Shown here in pieces: positions 18,890 through 28,093 of a stretch of DNA of 64,000 nucleotides. Source of the stretch: Pseudomonas viciae (lineage in GTDB: Bacteria > Pseudomonadota > Gammaproteobacteria > Pseudomonadales > Pseudomonadaceae); assembly GCF_004786035.1 (NCBI RefSeq), contig NZ_CP035088.1, forward strand, positions 150,001-214,000, read 5' to 3'. Numbering within the stretch: position 1 is the first letter of the stretch; each line of letters starts with the position of its first letter. The translations under genes and the position numbers were made by a program. The notes beneath the pieces were generated by a model. It made no database searches. It saw only the letters and a list, made by a program, of their open reading frames with translations, and had not been told where the DNA came from.

Positions 18890-20167
18890 ATGAGCAAGAC
18901 TAACGCTGACTTGATGGCCCGCCGTACCGCTGCTGTTCCCCGTGGCGTCGGCCAGATTCACCCGATCTTCGCTGAATCGGCGAAGAACGCCACGGTAACC
19001 GACGTCGAAGGCCGTGAATTCATCGACTTCGCTGGCGGCATCGCTGTGCTGAACACCGGCCACCTGCACCCGAAAATCATCGCTGCCGTGACCGCACAAC
19101 TGAACAAGCTGACCCACACCTGCTTCCAGGTCCTGGCCTATGAGCCGTACGTGGAGCTGTGCGAAAAAATCAACGCCAAGGTGCCGGGTGATTTCGCCAA
19201 GAAAACCCTGCTGGTGACCACCGGTTCCGAAGCGGTGGAAAACGCCGTGAAAATCGCTCGCGCCGCCACGGGCCGTGCCGGTGTGATTGCCTTCACCGGC
19301 GCTTACCACGGTCGTACCATGATGACCCTGGGCCTGACCGGTAAAGTCGTGCCGTACTCGGCCGGCATGGGTCTGATGCCTGGCGGTATCTTCCGCGCCC
19401 TGTACCCGAACGAACTGCACGGCGTGAGCATCGACGATTCCATCGCCAGCATCGAGCGCATTTTCAAGAACGACGCCGAGCCCCGTGACATCGCCGCAAT
19501 CATCATCGAGCCAGTGCAGGGCGAGGGTGGTTTCTATGTGGCGCCCAAAGAATTCATGAAGCGCCTGCGCGCGCTGTGCGACCAGCACGGCATCCTCTTG
19601 ATCGCTGACGAAGTGCAGACCGGCGCCGGTCGTACCGGCACCTTCTTCGCCATGGAGCAGATGGGCGTTGCCGCCGACCTGACCACCTTCGCCAAATCCA
19701 TTGCCGGCGGCTTCCCGTTGGCTGGTGTTTGCGGCAAGGCCGAGTACATGGATGCCATCGCGCCGGGTGGCCTGGGCGGCACCTACGCCGGCAGCCCGAT
19801 TGCTTGCGCGGCTGCCTTGGCGGTGATGGAAGTCTTCGAGGAAGAGCACCTGCTGGACCGCTGCAAGGCGGTGGGGGAGCGTCTGGTTACCGGCCTCAAG
19901 GCCATCCAGAAGAAGTACCCGGTGATCGGTGAAGTCCGAGCTCTGGGCGCGATGATTGCGGTGGAGCTGTTCGAAGACGGCGACTCCCACAAGCCGAACG
20001 CCGCAGCGGTGGCTCAGATCGTGGCCAAGGCGCGCGACAAGGGCTTGATCCTGCTGTCCTGCGGCACCTACGGTAACGTTCTACGGGTGCTGGTGCCGCT
20101 GACCTCGCCGGACGAGCAACTGGACAAAGGCCTGGCAATCATCGAAGAGTGCTTCTCCGAGCTCTGA
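18890..20167 (+). CDS. gabT: 4-aminobutyrate aminotransferase GabT
   Basis: A 425-residue class III PLP aminotransferase that transfers the amino group of GABA to 2-oxoglutarate, giving succinic semialdehyde for GabD. The PLP-binding lysine is Lys269 in TFAKSIAGGFP, the cofactor Asp lies in LIADEVQTG (about 240-248), and GAYHGRTMM is near 141-149. The size is typical of the family. TGAGGA precedes the ATG at 18890; the in-frame ATG-like start at 18878 overlaps that site. A strong terminator follows. Confidence 0.95.
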   Translation: MSKTNADLMARRTAAVPRGVGQIHPIFAESAKNATVTDVEGREFIDFAGGIAVLNTGHLHPKIIAAVTAQLNKLTHTCFQVLAYEPYVELCEKINAKVPGDFAKKTLLVTTGSEAVENAVKIARAATGRAGVIAFTGAYHGRTMMTLGLTGKVVPYSAGMGLMPGGIFRALYPNELHGVSIDDSIASIERIFKNDAEPRDIAAIIIEPVQGEGGFYVAPKEFMKRLRALCDQHGILLIADEVQTGAGRTGTFFAMEQMGVAADLTTFAKSIAGGFPLAGVCGKAEYMDAIAPGGLGGTYAGSPIACAAALAVMEVFEEEHLLDRCKAVGERLVTGLKAIQKKYPVIGEVRALGAMIAVELFEDGDSHKPNAAAVAQIVAKARDKGLILLSCGTYGNVLRVLVPLTSPDEQLDKGLAIIEECFSEL

Positions 20168-20197
20168 TTTACGAACTCTGATTGTGCGCTGATTCAC

Positions 20198-20223
20198 AAA
20201 AAACCCGCTTCGGCGGGTTTTTT
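20198..20223 (+). terminator. Terminator of gabDT
   Basis: AAAAAACCCGC-TTCG-GCGGGTTTTTT, a compact hairpin with a UUCG loop and a T tract, 30 bases after the gabT stop. Confidence 0.92.
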
Positions 20224-20311
20224 CATATCCGCAGGCATATCCCGCAGGTTTGAGCTGTCTGGAATGGCCTTCATTGGCTAAGGTGCATGTATGGCAAGGG
20301 AGCGATGCTGC

Positions 20312-21529
20312 ATGGCTGCTGTGGTTTTACCCGCTGTACCGCGTGTGCTGATTGCCGAGGCCGACCCGGCGTCCCGGGAGCTGCTTGAGCAAGTGTTGTC
20401 GGGCGTGCGTTGCGATGCCCGAGTGGATACCTGCGGTGAGGGGCAACAGGCCCTGGATTTGCTGGCGCATAACTCGTACGACCTGGTCATCGCCGATTGG
20501 GAGCTGCCGGGTGTTGATGGCCTGGCGATCCTGCGTGGTCTTCGCCAACAGCATCGCACCCCGCCGTTGCCATTCATCCTGATGAGTCGGCGTAACGACA
20601 GCGCCAGTGTGCGTGAGGTCGTGCCACTGGCGCCGATGGCGTATTTGACCAAACCCTTGAACCGCGAAAGCCTGACCCAGCGTTTGCAAGGGTTGCTGTT
20701 GAGTGGCAGTGAAGAAACCTCCCACGACGTGCCGGTCCCAGGGCCGGGGCTGACCCTGGTAGCGTTTCTGGAGCGTCGGCGTGAGCTGTCCGAAGGCGCG
20801 CCGCTGATGACCGATGTGCAGGTGGCGGTCAAGCGCTGCCTGAATCCCACGGGTCTGGATCTGAAGCTGCTGGAAGAGGAGATTCGCACCGACCCGCAAA
20901 TCACTGGGGTGCTGATTGCGGCGGCCAACAATGCTGCCCAGCATCAGGGTGGCGGCCCGGTGCAGACCGTAGCCCAGGCGCTGCACCAGCTCGGCACGGG
21001 GCAGAGCATGAACCTGATCCTCGGCCTGACTCTCAAGCGCTGCGCCCGGCTCAGCGTTCCGTGCCTGGCGGACTATGCCAAGCGCTACTGGGAATTGTCC
21101 CTGCACACCGCCGAGTACGCCCGAATCCTGGCTCGGCTGCTGGATCTGGAGCCGGAACGCTGTTATTGCGCCGGGTTGTTACACCGCCTGGGCGACCTGG
21201 CGCTGCTGCGTTGCCTGGAGGAGTGGACGCAGGCGGGTGGCGAGCTGGATGAGTGGGAGGAAGTAGGAAATTCCCTCGATCAATACGGCGCCGGTTTCGG
21301 CTCGGCGCTGCGCACCCGTTGGCGCCTGCCGCTGGAGCTGCGTGAGTTGATCGCGGCAGCCTACAGCCTGGGTGGTGGGGTTTACTCTCGCGAGGCACTG
21401 GTGATGAACATGGCGGCGCAGATGGCTCACCTGACCGAGCATGAAGGGCTTGAAGAGCTGGCCCGGGGGCGCACGGCGCGTTTGCTGAAGATCGGTTTGC
21501 CGGAGTTGATGCGATTGCGCAGGAAGTAG
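20312..21529 (+). CDS. REC-HDOD two-domain signalling protein
   Basis: A 405-residue cytoplasmic protein. Residues ~8-125 form a receiver domain with the acidic pair (EADPASR), the phospho-acceptor Asp in DLVIADWELPGVDG and the conserved Lys in YLTKPLN. Residues ~165-365 are an HDOD domain, a degenerate HD-type fold used to bind partners: LKLLEEEIRTDPQITGVLI and QALHQLGTGQSMNLILGL. Receiver-HDOD proteins act in c-di-GMP and stress signalling. I chose the ATG at 20312 because GGGAG lies nine bases upstream; ATG 20291 is an alternative. No histidine kinase lies nearby. Confidence 0.87.
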   Translation: MAAVVLPAVPRVLIAEADPASRELLEQVLSGVRCDARVDTCGEGQQALDLLAHNSYDLVIADWELPGVDGLAILRGLRQQHRTPPLPFILMSRRNDSASVREVVPLAPMAYLTKPLNRESLTQRLQGLLLSGSEETSHDVPVPGPGLTLVAFLERRRELSEGAPLMTDVQVAVKRCLNPTGLDLKLLEEEIRTDPQITGVLIAAANNAAQHQGGGPVQTVAQALHQLGTGQSMNLILGLTLKRCARLSVPCLADYAKRYWELSLHTAEYARILARLLDLEPERCYCAGLLHRLGDLALLRCLEEWTQAGGELDEWEEVGNSLDQYGAGFGSALRTRWRLPLELRELIAAAYSLGGGVYSREALVMNMAAQMAHLTEHEGLEELARGRTARLLKIGLPELMRLRRK

Positions 21530-21600
21530 CGTCGCTGACTAACTCCCACAGGAATTTGGGTATGACTGGAGTTTTGCTGACTCCTTAGCGCGGAGATTGC

Positions 21601-22590
21601 TCAAGCCGCAATGATGCGATTCTTACCCTGGCGCTTGGCTTCATACATGGCCGCATCGGCCCGGGCGAACAGGCTGTCGAGGGTCTGGTCTTCGACGGTG
21701 ATGCTGGTCAGGCCCTGGCTCACGGTAATGCCGAAGTTCTGCTCGCCGCAGCGAAAATTCAAGCGCTGGATTTCCCGTTGCAGACGCTCGGCCACTTGCA
21801 GCGCCATGTCCGGGGCACAACCGGGGAACACGGCGGCGAATTCTTCGCCGCCGATCCGCCCAAACAGATCACCGCGCCTGAGCACGGAGCGTCCGCTTTC
21901 GGCGATTTTCTGCAGCACGGTATCGCCTTCCTGGTGGCCGTAGGTGTCGTTGATCACCTTGAAGTCATCGATGTCCAGCAGTAGGAACGCCATAGGCATC
22001 CCCTGTAGCCGTGCCTGCTCGAACTCTCGGTGGGCGCACTCGAAGAAATGGCGTCGATTGCTGCTCTGGGTCAGCACGTCAGTGGTTGCCAGTCGCTGCA
22101 GTTCACTTTCCAGCAGCTTCTTTTCGGTGATGTCTTCGGCGATGCCCACCACAATCACCGGTTGCCCTGGCTCGGCCTTGCGGTTGATGAAGCATTTGTC
22201 GCTCAGCCAGCGGATCTGGCCATCAGCGGCGATGATGCGGTATTCGCGATCTTCGACGGCGCCTTTGACCAGCACTTCGGCCAGGCTGCGTTCGGCGTAC
22301 TCTTGGTCATCCGGGTAGATTGCGTCGCGCCATTCGTTGAAATCGGCCATGACCAGGCCAGCAGGCCGGCCAAAGATCCGCTCGTAGGCGGGGCTGACGT
22401 ACAGCACTTGCCGGGTTTCCCAGTTGAACGCCCACAGCACGGCATTGACACTGACCAGCAGCGAGCTGAACAGCTGCTCACGCTCGCTCAGGCGTGCGAC
22501 TTCGCCCTGGGCGTGCATCAGCGCCATGAGGGTCTGGGCCGCTTCGGGCCAATGAGGTTGGGATGAATCCTGTAGGTTCTTGTCGACCAT
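21601..22590 (-). CDS. PAS-GGDEF diguanylate cyclase
   Basis: A 329-residue soluble protein. A PAS/PAC sensor (about 45-160, including VLYVSPAYERIFGRPAG and the PAC end VVGIAEDITEKK) is followed by a GGDEF domain with GGEEF at 247-251. RRGD lies five residues upstream of it, matching an RxxD inhibitory site, so the cyclase should be active and product-inhibited. There is no membrane segment. I took the ATG at 22590; a GTG 42 bases further upstream also lies in frame. The Shine-Dalgarno is weak. Likely role: converting an internal redox or ligand cue into c-di-GMP. Confidence 0.9.
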   Translation of the reverse strand: MVDKNLQDSSQPHWPEAAQTLMALMHAQGEVARLSEREQLFSSLLVSVNAVLWAFNWETRQVLYVSPAYERIFGRPAGLVMADFNEWRDAIYPDDQEYAERSLAEVLVKGAVEDREYRIIAADGQIRWLSDKCFINRKAEPGQPVIVVGIAEDITEKKLLESELQRLATTDVLTQSSNRRHFFECAHREFEQARLQGMPMAFLLLDIDDFKVINDTYGHQEGDTVLQKIAESGRSVLRRGDLFGRIGGEEFAAVFPGCAPDMALQVAERLQREIQRLNFRCGEQNFGITVSQGLTSITVEDQTLDSLFARADAAMYEAKRQGKNRIIAA

Positions 22591-22757
22591 CGGCACAAAT
22601 CTCAAAGAACGTGCACTGCTGTGGATTTGCACGCGCTCACTCCAAAGCCCGCCTGGATGGCGAAGTGCTCATTGAGATAGGGGATTTGAGGCGAAGTTCC
22701 TTTTCAGGCGACGAAGGGCGGGGCCTGGCAACATTTAACAGGGGGCGTGCAGCAAAG

Positions 22758-22782
22758 AAAAACCCCGCCGGAGGCGGGGTTT
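22758..22782 (-). terminator. Terminator of desA
   Basis: Read on minus, AACCCCGCCTCCGGCGGGGTT is followed by TTTCTTTG. It lies five bases after the desaturase stop. Confidence 0.88.
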
Positions 22783-22787
22783 GGTTA

Positions 22788-23972
22788 TCAGGCCGTGGCG
22801 GGCCGCAGCGAGTAGGTCTTGAGCTGGTCGGCGAAGTCCCGCAGGGACTGGATGCCGCTGGCCTCGGCTTCGTGGACCCATTCCTTGATGGCGGCAAGCA
22901 TGTCATGGCCGTTGCTGCTGGTCTTGACCCAGATCTGTTGCAAGGCCAGGCGTTTTTCGTAGATCACCTTCAGCGCCTGACTGTGTTCCAGCATGTTCTG
23001 GATGCGCGCGTGGTGACGGTCATCCAGCAGGCTGGTTTCCCGCGACAGCAAGCGTTTGGCCCGGTGGAACTGATGGCGCACCGAGTGATCGACCTTCTCC
23101 AGTTCCTGTTTGACCAGCGGTGCGATGACCAGCCGGCGATACTGGGCCATGATCTGGAAACGGTTGTTGAGGATCGCCATGGCGGTGTCCATGTCCAGAT
23201 GGCCCTTGCCTTCGACCCGGTGGGCGATCGGCGCGACCCGCTGGACCTTGGCCAGGCGCAGGAAACTGAACACCTGGATCCAGGCCCAGCCCAGGTCGAA
23301 CTCCCATTTGCGTACCGACAGCTTGGCCGAGTTGGGGTAGGTGTGGTGGTTGTTATGCAGCTCTTCGCCACCGATCAGGATGCCCCAGGGCACCAGGTTG
23401 GTCGCCGCGTCGCGGCATTCGAAGTTGCGGTAGCCCACGGCATGGCCCAGGCCATTGACCACGCCGGCGGCCCAGACGGGAATCCACATCATCTGGATGG
23501 CCCAGATGGTGATGCCGATGGTGCCGAACAGCAGCAGGTCGATGGCGCCCATGATCGCCACACCCAGCAGTGGGAAGCGGCTGTAGAGGTTGCGCTCGAT
23601 CCAATCCTCAGGGCAGTTCTTGCCGTAGATGCGCAGGGTTTCCGGATTCTCCGCCTCGGCGCGATACAGCTCGGCACCTTTGCGCAGTACGGTGGACAAG
23701 CCTTTGATCACCGGGCTGTGGGGGTCGTCGACGGTTTCGCATTTGGCGTGATGCTTGCGGTGGATAGCGGTCCATTCGCGGGTGTTCTGTGCCGTGGTCA
23801 GCCACAGCCAGAAGCGGAAGAAATGTTTGAGGCCAGCATTGAGCTCAAGGGAGCGATGCGCCGAATAACGGTGCAAGTACACCGTGACGCCAATGATCGT
23901 GACGTGGGTCATCAGCAGGGTGACTGCCACCAGTGACCAGGGCGACAAGCCAAGAAAACCTTCGTACCACAT
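22788..23972 (-). CDS. desA: Δ9 fatty-acyl desaturase DesA
   Basis: A 394-residue membrane desaturase that puts a Δ9 double bond into acyl chains. In P. aeruginosa the close relative DesA works on phospholipid acyl chains in oxygen. All three histidine boxes are present: HRYSAH at 34-39, HRKHH at 71-75 and HNNHH at 206-210; these bind the diiron centre. Hydrophobic helices lie near 10-32, 50-60 and 150-190. The start MWYEGFLG at 23972 follows GAGGG by 11 bases; a longer start at 24020 is possible. It is divergent from the GGDEF-EAL gene, the same arrangement as PA0286/PA0285. Confidence 0.9.
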   Translation of the reverse strand: MWYEGFLGLSPWSLVAVTLLMTHVTIIGVTVYLHRYSAHRSLELNAGLKHFFRFWLWLTTAQNTREWTAIHRKHHAKCETVDDPHSPVIKGLSTVLRKGAELYRAEAENPETLRIYGKNCPEDWIERNLYSRFPLLGVAIMGAIDLLLFGTIGITIWAIQMMWIPVWAAGVVNGLGHAVGYRNFECRDAATNLVPWGILIGGEELHNNHHTYPNSAKLSVRKWEFDLGWAWIQVFSFLRLAKVQRVAPIAHRVEGKGHLDMDTAMAILNNRFQIMAQYRRLVIAPLVKQELEKVDHSVRHQFHRAKRLLSRETSLLDDRHHARIQNMLEHSQALKVIYEKRLALQQIWVKTSSNGHDMLAAIKEWVHEAEASGIQSLRDFADQLKTYSLRPATA

Positions 23973-24118
23973 AGGCTGTAGGACCCTCGATAAAGATAGA
24001 AACTGCCGTTGCATTATCACCGGCCCGACAGATAAAACCAGTCGCCCTTTCAGATAAAAGTGGCAGGATGTTTCTTCCTCTATAATTCCCGCCTCTTCAT
24101 AGGGACATGGATGGCCGA

Positions 24119-26026
24119 ATGACTGTCTACCGCCGCATCGCTCTGCGCACAGCGCTGCTTTATCTCTTGCTGTCAGTCGTCTGGCTGCAGCTGGTTGGTT
24201 ATTTATTGAGCAGTTTCTTCGATCAATCCGCCGACCGACTTCGCTGGTTGCTGATCAACGGTTATGCCTGGGTGCTGGTCAGCGCCGGGTTGATTTTCCT
24301 GACCCGAGTGCGGATGTCCCGGTTTTTCGGGCCGGGCGAGCACAGCGCCGATCGCGAGCGCCTGCGCCAGGCCGCCGCCGTCTTCGATTGCACCCGCGAA
24401 GGGGTGTTGGTGACGGACCGCAACGGCCTGATCGTGCACGTCAACCGGGCCTTTATGGCGATTACTGGTTACGGTCGGGACGAAGTGCTGGGCCAGCGAC
24501 CCAATCTGTTCAAGTCCGGTCGTCATGGGCCGGATTTCTATCGCGACATGTTTGTCGCCTTGGACAGCCTGGGTGAGTGGAGCGGTGAGATCTGGAACCG
24601 GCGTAAAAGCGGCGAGATCTACCCGCAGTGGCAGACGATCCGCGTCGTTCGCGACGACAACGGCCAGGTCAGTCATTACGTCGCTGTGTTTTCGGATATC
24701 AGCGCAATCAAGGATTCCGAGCACGAACTGGCACACCTGGCCCATCACGATCCGCTGACAGGCTTGCCCAACCGCCTGCTGTTTTCTGATCGCACGGAAC
24801 AGGCCCTGGCGTCGGCACAGCTCCACAAACGTGGCTGCGCGCTGCTGTTGGTGGACCTGGATCACTTCAAAAACATCAACGACAGCCTGGGGCACAACAT
24901 CGGTGATGAGTTACTCAAAGGTGTGGCCGAGCGGTTTCGCGGGCTCTTTGCCCCAGGTGTGACCCTGGCCCGGCTGGGGGGCGACGAATTTGCCGTGCTG
25001 GTGGAAAACTGTGCGCAGCCCGGGCAGGCGGCAGCGTTGGCGCGGCGCATTCTAGACGCCCTGAAGGAACCGTTGCGGCTCGATCAGCAGTCGTTGTTCA
25101 TCAACGCCAGCATCGGCATCAGTCTGTTTCCCGGTGATGCCCTCAGCGCCGGGCAGTTGCTGCGCAACGCCGATTCGGCGCTGTTCAAGGCCAAGAGTGC
25201 CGGGCGCGACGGTTACGCCTTGTACACCGAAGAGCTCACCGTCCACGCTCAGCAACGGGTCGAGATCGCCTCCGAACTACGCCTGGCCCTTCAGCAGCAG
25301 CAATTGCGGGTTCATTACCAACCGGTGTACGACCTGGCGAGCAGCCGCCTGATCGGTGTCGAGGCATTGGTGCGGTGGGAGCATCCCACGCGCGGGTTGG
25401 TTTCGCCCGCCGAGTTCATTCCCATCGCCGAGCGCGTCGGGCTGATTGCCCAGATCGATGCCTGGGTCATGGACCAGGCCTGTCGGCAGATGTGTCGGTG
25501 GCAGCAGGCTGGAGTGGCGTTGTCGTTCGTCGCGGTCAACGTCTCCAGCCGACTGTTCGCCCGTCGCGAGTTGTACGAGCAGGTCGCCAAGGTGCTGCAC
25601 GACACGGGCCTGGACCCTGCGTGCCTGGAGTTGGAGGTGACCGAAAGCGCTGTGATGGAAGACCCGGAGGTGGCGCTGGAACAGATGCATCGCCTACGGG
25701 AGTTGGGCGTACGGCTGGCGATCGACGATTTCGGCACGGGTTATTCGTCGTTATTGCGGCTCAAGCGCTTGCCGGTGCAGAAGCTCAAGATCGATCAGGG
25801 CTTTGTCGCCGGGTTGCCGTGGGATGAGGACGACGCGGCGATTGTCCGAGTGATTATCGCCCTGGCACACAGCATGGGCATGCAGGTGCATGCCGAAGGC
25901 ATCGAGCAGCGCGAGCAGGCGGCATTTTTGCTTGAACAGGCGTGTGAACTCGGGCAGGGCTACTGGTTTGGCCGGCCGGTGGCCGCGCAGCAACTGGATT
26001 GGGACCGTGCGCCGGCCATTGCCTGA
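24119..26026 (+). CDS. Membrane PAS-GGDEF-EAL protein
   Basis: A 635-residue protein with two N-terminal membrane helices (about 6-30 and 45-65), a PAS domain (about 85-205), a GGDEF domain with LGGDEF at 286-291, and an EAL domain with Glu415-Ala-Leu417. The EAL domain also has the downstream NVSSRLF, LEVTES, DDFGTGYSSL and KIDQGF motifs needed for c-di-GMP hydrolysis. Both active sites look intact, but there is no RxxD site before GGDEF. It could be a phosphodiesterase with a regulatory GGDEF domain, or bifunctional. ATG 24119 was chosen over 24107 because the latter sits only two bases after AGGGA. Confidence 0.9.
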   Translation: MTVYRRIALRTALLYLLLSVVWLQLVGYLLSSFFDQSADRLRWLLINGYAWVLVSAGLIFLTRVRMSRFFGPGEHSADRERLRQAAAVFDCTREGVLVTDRNGLIVHVNRAFMAITGYGRDEVLGQRPNLFKSGRHGPDFYRDMFVALDSLGEWSGEIWNRRKSGEIYPQWQTIRVVRDDNGQVSHYVAVFSDISAIKDSEHELAHLAHHDPLTGLPNRLLFSDRTEQALASAQLHKRGCALLLVDLDHFKNINDSLGHNIGDELLKGVAERFRGLFAPGVTLARLGGDEFAVLVENCAQPGQAAALARRILDALKEPLRLDQQSLFINASIGISLFPGDALSAGQLLRNADSALFKAKSAGRDGYALYTEELTVHAQQRVEIASELRLALQQQQLRVHYQPVYDLASSRLIGVEALVRWEHPTRGLVSPAEFIPIAERVGLIAQIDAWVMDQACRQMCRWQQAGVALSFVAVNVSSRLFARRELYEQVAKVLHDTGLDPACLELEVTESAVMEDPEVALEQMHRLRELGVRLAIDDFGTGYSSLLRLKRLPVQKLKIDQGFVAGLPWDEDDAAIVRVIIALAHSMGMQVHAEGIEQREQAAFLLEQACELGQGYWFGRPVAAQQLDWDRAPAIA

Positions 26027-26104
26027 TCACCCGTTGAATTGATGTTGACTGATGCTCGGGTAGAAACCGGAGACATCCTTTATAGGTGTGAAATACGGTC
26101 AGGA

Positions 26105-26123
26105 GGTGCCTGACCATGCCCTG
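26105..26123 (-). other. Hairpin downstream of the orphan leader
   Basis: Read on minus, GGTCAGG-CACC-TCCTGACC forms a stable short hairpin right after the orphan leader. It lacks a T tract, so it may be part of the leader rather than a terminator. Confidence 0.45.
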
Positions 26124-26124
26124 G

Positions 26125-26385
26125 ACCGCTTGCACGTAATGGAGGGGGGCAGCTGTGTACGAGTGTGCAAGACCGAGTCACCTACCCAAACTCGGTAGAT
26201 CCGAAGATCTCCCGAACACAGCCGTCATAGAACACGGGCGCGAATGGCTAGAAGCATTCTGGGTGGGTGTTTACTCGGACTTGCACGTCCGTGTCACCGT
26301 TTTTTGCGATGATGAACCAAGGTTAGCGGCAGAAAACCAGGGTGCCTAGTTCATGAACAGCCCAGCGTTTTGAAGGAAATATCCG
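26125..26385 (-). ncRNA. Structured leader element, orphan copy
   Basis: The minus strand holds a diverged copy of the leader found at 47900-48212. Shared parts in order: ATTTCCTTCAA (26380-26370); AAAAAACGGTGACAC; a hairpin CGGAC-GTGCAA-GTCCG (26291-26276); an outer stem from GGCTGTGTT to ACACAGCTGCC (26226-26148) enclosing AGATC-TTCG-GATCT (26210-26197) and ACCGAGT/ACTCGGT; CTTGCAC (26171-26165); GTGCAAG (26135-26129). No DUF6124 gene follows it; about 90 bases later the sequence reaches the 3' end of the convergent GGDEF-EAL gene. Two copies with compensating changes support an RNA structure. Confidence 0.6.
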
Positions 26386-26568
26386 AGGGTTTGGCAGGGG
26401 AAAAGCCCCCCAATTACCCCTGCCGTAGGACGCCAGATACTTTATGTTATTTTGGTTATATAAAAATTCTTAAATAGTCTTTTTAAGAATATCTGCGCTT
26501 ATCTAATATTGCTCCCACGCCGCAAGCAGTGCCGCCCACTGCCAGGCATTCATTCAAGGAGCAGCAGC
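26386..26568 (+). promoter_or_regulatory. Low-GC promoter region of oscA-sbp-cysTWA
   Basis: The stretch 26440-26510 is strongly AT-rich. TATATAAAAA at about 26456-26465 is a candidate -10 region. An inverted repeat ATTCTTAA (26466-26473) and TTAAGAAT (26483-26490) with a nine-base spacer lies just downstream. Sulfate-uptake genes are under CysB and sulfur-starvation control in pseudomonads, so this is the likely control site; the assignment to CysB is inference. Confidence 0.5.
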
Positions 26569-26751
26569 ATGAGCGCATCCCTACGTAGCGTTGATGGCCA
26601 GGACGAAGCAACCATCTTGCGCGAGATCCAGAGCGCACTGCGCGATCTGCGCTTTGGCGCGGTGGAAATCACCGTGCACAACGCGCAAGTGGTTCAGATC
26701 GAACGCAAGGAAAAATTCCGGTTGCAGCAGCCGAGCCAAAAGCCGTCTTGA
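26569..26751 (+). CDS. oscA: Sulfur-starvation response protein OscA (DUF2292)
   Basis: A 60-residue soluble protein. Its core ([20 protein letters not shown] then [11 protein letters not shown]) is the DUF2292 fold. A homologue directly upstream of sbp in P. corrugata, OscA, is needed for growth on organosulfur compounds under chromate stress. AAGGA lies eight bases before the ATG. It is the first gene of a sulfate-uptake cluster; a hairpin ending in six T separates it from sbp, so the downstream genes may be expressed at a lower level. Confidence 0.88.
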   Translation: MSASLRSVDGQDEATILREIQSALRDLRFGAVEITVHNAQVVQIERKEKFRLQQPSQKPS

Positions 26752-26762
26752 AAAAGCCAAAA

Positions 26763-26830
26763 GATCGCAGCCTTCGGCAGCTCCTACAGGGGGGCTAGGC
26801 GTAGGCGCTGCCGAAGGCTGCGATTTTTTC
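26763..26830 (+). terminator. Large hairpin with T tract between oscA and sbp
   Basis: GATCGCAGCCTTCGGCAGC pairs with GCTGCCGAAGGCTGCGAT across a ~25-base loop, followed by TTTTTTC. It resembles a dispersed repeat of fluorescent pseudomonads and could act as an intra-operon attenuator. Confidence 0.7.
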
Positions 26831-26887
26831 TATGAGCCAAATGAATTTCCAGAAGCCATAAAAACCAGAATTCCAGGAGCTTTCACC

Positions 26888-27901
26888 ATGTCGTCAATTC
26901 GCCGTTATGCCTTGGCCGCCCTGGCCAGTGCTGTTTTTGCAGGTTCCGCGGTTGCCAAGGATTACGAGTTGCTTAACGTGTCCTATGACCCGACCCGCGA
27001 GCTGTATCAGGATTACAACGTCGAATTCGCCAGTTTCTGGAAGAAGGCGCACCCGGACGATAACGTGAAGATCCAACAGTCCCATGGCGGCTCGGGCAAA
27101 CAAGGTCGAGCGGTGATCGATGGTCTGCGGGCCGACGTGGTGACCCTGGCCCTGGCCGGTGACATCGACGAAATCGCCAAGCTGGGCAAGTCCCTGCCGG
27201 TGGACTGGCAAACACGCCTGCCGGACGCCAGCACACCGTACACCTCGACCATCGTGTTCCTGGTGCGCAAGGGCAATCCCAAGGGCATCAAGGACTGGGG
27301 CGACCTGATCAAGAATGACGTCTCGGTCATCACCCCGAACCCGAAGACCTCCGGCGGCGCTCGTTGGAACTTCCTCGCGGCCTGGGCCTATGGCCTCAAG
27401 GCCAACGGTGGTGACGAAGCCAAGGCCAAGGAATACGTGCAAGCGCTGTTCAAGCATGTGCCGATCCTCGACACCGGCGCCCGCGGCTCGACCATTACTT
27501 TCGTCAACAACGGTCAGGGCGACGTGTTGCTGGCCTGGGAAAACGAAGCGTTCCTGGCGCTGAAAGAAGATGGCGGCGCGGACAAGTTCGACATCGTTGT
27601 GCCGTCGCTGTCTATTCTGGCCGAACCGCCGGTGGCGGTGGTGGACAAGAACGCCGAGAAAAAGGGCAACCTGGAGATCGCCGAAGCCTACCTCAAGCAC
27701 CTGTACAGCCCGGCCGGCCAGGAAATCGCCGCGAAGAACTTCTATCGTCCACGTGACAAGGATGTGGCCGCCAAGTACTCCCGGCAGTTCCCGAAACTGG
27801 AGCTGGTGACCATCGACAACGACTTCGGTGGCTGGAAAACCGCCCAGCCGAAGTTCTTCAATGATGGTGGCGTGTTCGACCAGATCTATCAGGCGCAGTA
27901 A
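26888..27901 (+). CDS. sbp: Sulfate-binding periplasmic protein
   Basis: A 337-residue periplasmic protein that captures sulfate (and often thiosulfate) for the CysTWA ABC transporter. The signal peptide ends near residue 23 ([10 protein letters not shown]). Family motifs include [38 protein letters not shown] and the C-terminal [13 protein letters not shown] chose the ATG at 26888 (after AGGAG) because the upstream in-frame extension overlaps oscA and the hairpin. A REPIN lies between it and cysT. Confidence 0.94.
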   Translation: MSSIRRYALAALASAVFAGSAVAKDYELLNVSYDPTRELYQDYNVEFASFWKKAHPDDNVKIQQSHGGSGKQGRAVIDGLRADVVTLALAGDIDEIAKLGKSLPVDWQTRLPDASTPYTSTIVFLVRKGNPKGIKDWGDLIKNDVSVITPNPKTSGGARWNFLAAWAYGLKANGGDEAKAKEYVQALFKHVPILDTGARGSTITFVNNGQGDVLLAWENEAFLALKEDGGADKFDIVVPSLSILAEPPVAVVDKNAEKKGNLEIAEAYLKHLYSPAGQEIAAKNFYRPRDKDVAAKYSRQFPKLELVTIDNDFGGWKTAQPKFFNDGGVFDQIYQAQ

Positions 27902-27923
27902 GCTGAAATAGAGCGCAATTCAT

Positions 27924-28008
27924 GTGGGAGCGGGCTTGCTCGTGAAGGCGGTACAGTCAGTATCAATGTTGCCTGACATACCGCTTTCGCGAGCAAGCCC
28001 GCTCCCAC
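27924..28008. repeat. REPIN between sbp and cysT
   Basis: GTGGGAGCGGGCTTGCTCGT on the left and GCGAGCAAGCCCGCTCCCAC on the right, 30-base spacer. This is the GCGGGC variant of the REP core. Confidence 0.9.
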
Positions 28009-28093
28009 AGGTTACGCACCCTAACGGGCTGGCATTTGCTAACAGGTCCCGATTTACCATCGGGGCTTTGCGAGTTCTCAACCAAGGACCTTT

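Noticed and set aside
22591..22757. A further gene between the cyclase and desA
   Set aside because: The stretch contains only the cyclase upstream region and the desA terminator; no frame has a start with a ribosome-binding site.
26155..26349. A 64-codon plus-strand frame
   Set aside because: It is the complement of the structured leader copy, and the second leader copy does not preserve the frame.
26509..26568. Longer start for oscA
   Set aside because: The clear AAGGA site eight bases before ATG 26569 and the known 60-residue length support the shorter form.
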